Shown: positions 62,223 to 64,000 of the stretch, in pieces
Layout of the letters: every line of letters starts with the position of its first letter
Numbering within the stretch: position 1 is the first letter of the stretch
DNA from: Quillaja saponaria
Lineage: Eukaryota > Streptophyta > Magnoliopsida > Fabales > Quillajaceae
Assembly: GCA_029379385.1 (NCBI GenBank)
Contig: CM055612.1
Location: 12,400,001-12,464,000, forward strand
Direction: 5' to 3'
DNA length: 64,000 nucleotides
Position numbers and translations under genes: made by a program
Notes under the pieces: model-generated
Database searches by the model: none
What the model saw: only the letters and a program-made list of their open reading frames with translations
Told to the model about the DNA's origin: nothing

Positions 62223-62990
62223 GGGCTAGTTTGATATGCATGAATGATTTTTACGAAATTGGATGGGAATGGGAATGGAAATGGAATGTAGGTGGAATGA
62301 AATGATCATTCCATTCTATTGTTTATTAGCGTCGATGGGAAATAATTATTTCATTCATTTATTTATTTTATTTAGTTTTTAGACTATGAAATAATAATAA
62401 AAATTATAATAAAATGACAAAAATATCCCTTAGTAGATAAAGTAATAAAAATATAACATAATTTATGAAATATATATTTCTTGATTTTTAATTAATTTAA
62501 AAAAAATATATATTACTTATTTATTTATTATTAATTAATTAATTATATTATTACTTATATTTATTTTATTATTTACTATATCTTATTTCTATTTTTAATT
62601 AATAATAATATTTTAGTTTAAACTTACTTAACAAATTTATTTATTTAACATTAATTATTTATTTATTATGATATGAAATGTATTTTTGTCATTTTTCTAA
62701 ATTAAATAATAAATATATTTTATTTATTTATGTATAATATTATTATTTTATTAACATTCAACTTTTTATTTTATGTGATAAAATAGTTTTTTTGTCATTT
62801 AACTAAACTAAATCAATTCCATAAAAGTAGGAATGAGCAATCCATATTCTAGGAATTCTTACTTCTATAGAATAAAATGGCCAGAATGGAATGAGTATTC
62901 TTAAACTAAAAATGTACCAAACGAAAGAATGCTCATTCCATGGAATCATGCATGGAATGGAAAAGACATTCCTACATACCAAACTAGCTC
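62223..62990. mobile_element. Tourist-like MITE (PIF/Harbinger type)
   Basis: 768 bp with terminal inverted repeats GGGCTAGTTTGATATGC (62223) and, on the other strand, GAGCTAGTTTGGTATGT (62990). TTA stands directly outside at both ends (62220-62222 and 62991-62993), the target-site duplication of PIF/Harbinger elements. Sub-terminal GGAATGGAAT / ATTCCATTCC motifs are also inverted. The middle is very AT-rich (62400-62790) and has no coding capacity, so movement would need a transposase from elsewhere. Confidence 0.8.
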
Positions 62991-63011
62991 TTAAACTTTG
63001 GTGAAGATATC

Positions 63012-64000
63012 TGTTATAACCTGATATCTTAGTCTACGTTTTAGAATTTTTTGTGTATAATTTGTAATTATAAGGTAAACAAAAATTGTGAATAAAGTAA
63101 ATTAAACTAAATAAATAATTAATATGCATATATTGCAAGAATTAAATTCCATCACAATTTTAAAACTTTGACTTGATTATTTTTTTCTTTTCTTTTTTTC
63201 TCCTTTTTGTTTGTACTTCCTTTTCTTTTTCCCTTTGCCAACTTACCCTTCGACTTTTCCTCTGTTTTCTCTCAGTCATTCTAGTTTCTTTCCTCCCTTA
63301 TTTTTCCGTGAAACTCTCCCCTTGCAACTATGAGTCTTCACCTCCTCCTTAGTTGTTCATAAGTAGGTAAGCTTTGTTCTTCTTTTCCTTCCTAGCCAAG
63401 AGCATCACTACCTTTGTTTTTGGGTGGCAGTCATTAACAAGGTAGCTGCCCTGTTACTAGAAGGGAGTCAAAGGGTGGTTTTCTTGGATTAGAGGTACAC
63501 GGCAGCTAGGAAATACCAAGTATAGCAATCCTCCTTCTTGCCATGAGCCTTAGATTGGTTGAGGTAGTGTTAATTCTTTAGTTTAGGTGAGTTACGTGTT
63601 GTTTTCTTTATGTTCATTTGCATAATTGGTGTATTGTTTAAAAGTTTGGATATAAGGAAGTTAGGAGAATGAACTAAAGTTTAGAAATGATGAAGAATGG
63701 TGTGAAATGAAAAGGAAACTTTGGAAGTTGTTAGTATGAAAATTTTAAAATTAATTCAAGCTTTTGAATGATTTGAAATAACTAACCCGAAGTTGAATTT
63801 AACATTAGAGTATGATAAATGTTGGAATTATGGATTAATGTTAATTTCTTGGTATGTATATATATAATATATACATACGTAAAATGGAATCACTTATGCC
63901 TCAAGGTACTTGATAAAATGCCTAAGAGAAGTTAACTTTTAGTAAATGTTTGGAAATTGACATATGTGGGTTTTGATAATTCGAGAACTATAACCACTGG
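63012..64000 (+). mobile_element. Chromovirus-type LTR I, start only
   Basis: Begins TGTTATAACCTGATATCTTA and follows the same opening as LTR A at 5806 (AAATAAAGTAAA and then a CT-rich block CTTTTTTTCTCCTTTTTG). No polypurine tract precedes it, so it is a solo LTR or a 5' LTR. It continues beyond the window. Confidence 0.65.

Overview
This window looks like heterochromatic nuclear DNA of a flowering plant, probably a eudicot. It is AT-rich. It carries plant-type Ty3-gypsy chromoviruses, Ty1-copia elements, an RTE-type LINE, a Tourist-like MITE and two degraded endogenous pararetroviruses (Caulimoviridae), plus the spliced remains of one host gene (eIF2-alpha). I cannot name the species. No intact protein-coding host gene, tRNA, rRNA or CRISPR array was recognised.

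Layout. 1-4620: endogenous pararetrovirus 1 (protease, reverse transcriptase, RNase H, downstream frames, promoter/leader), ending in a ~1 kb inverted duplication with two convergent TATA boxes. 4627-6944: remnant + strand chromovirus A. 6945-11545: - strand chromovirus B (3' LTR plus integrase/RNase H). 13370-17340: eIF2-alpha gene fragment, exons flanked by GT...AG introns, without the S1 domain and the C-terminal end, with a solo LTR in intron 1 and RTE-LINE pieces around a duplicated exon 6. 17341-28290: three-level nest, a + strand Copia pol split by a - strand chromovirus LTR (17869-27410), itself split by pararetrovirus 2 (20761-27286), whose ends are inverted repeats inside TA runs. 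29768-38128: element F, with LTRs of 3.7 and 3.9 kb and only ~0.8 kb between them. 38973-50909: chromovirus D, whose 5' LTR is split by an RTE LINE (39185-42303) and whose RNase H-integrase block is inverted. 50910-53331: truncated LTR E. 56145-59720: Copia fragment G, a second eIF2-alpha pseudogene copy, and Copia H (LTR, PBS, partial gag). 59930-61085: degraded 'plant transposon protein' frame with an Athila-like tail. 62223-62990: MITE. 63012-end: start of another chromovirus-type LTR.

How the parts interact. Nearly everything is a decayed transposon, and the informative content is the order of events: insertions inside insertions, a host gene fragment duplicated about 41 kb apart with RTE pieces, and inverted copies of the promoter/leader at both pararetrovirus loci. 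Several catalytic or metal-binding residues are lost by changes that read as cytosine deamination, as expected for methylated silent repeats. All identifications are by eye from translated motifs and repeat alignment. Boundaries are exact only where LTR ends, splice sites or target-site duplications are quoted.
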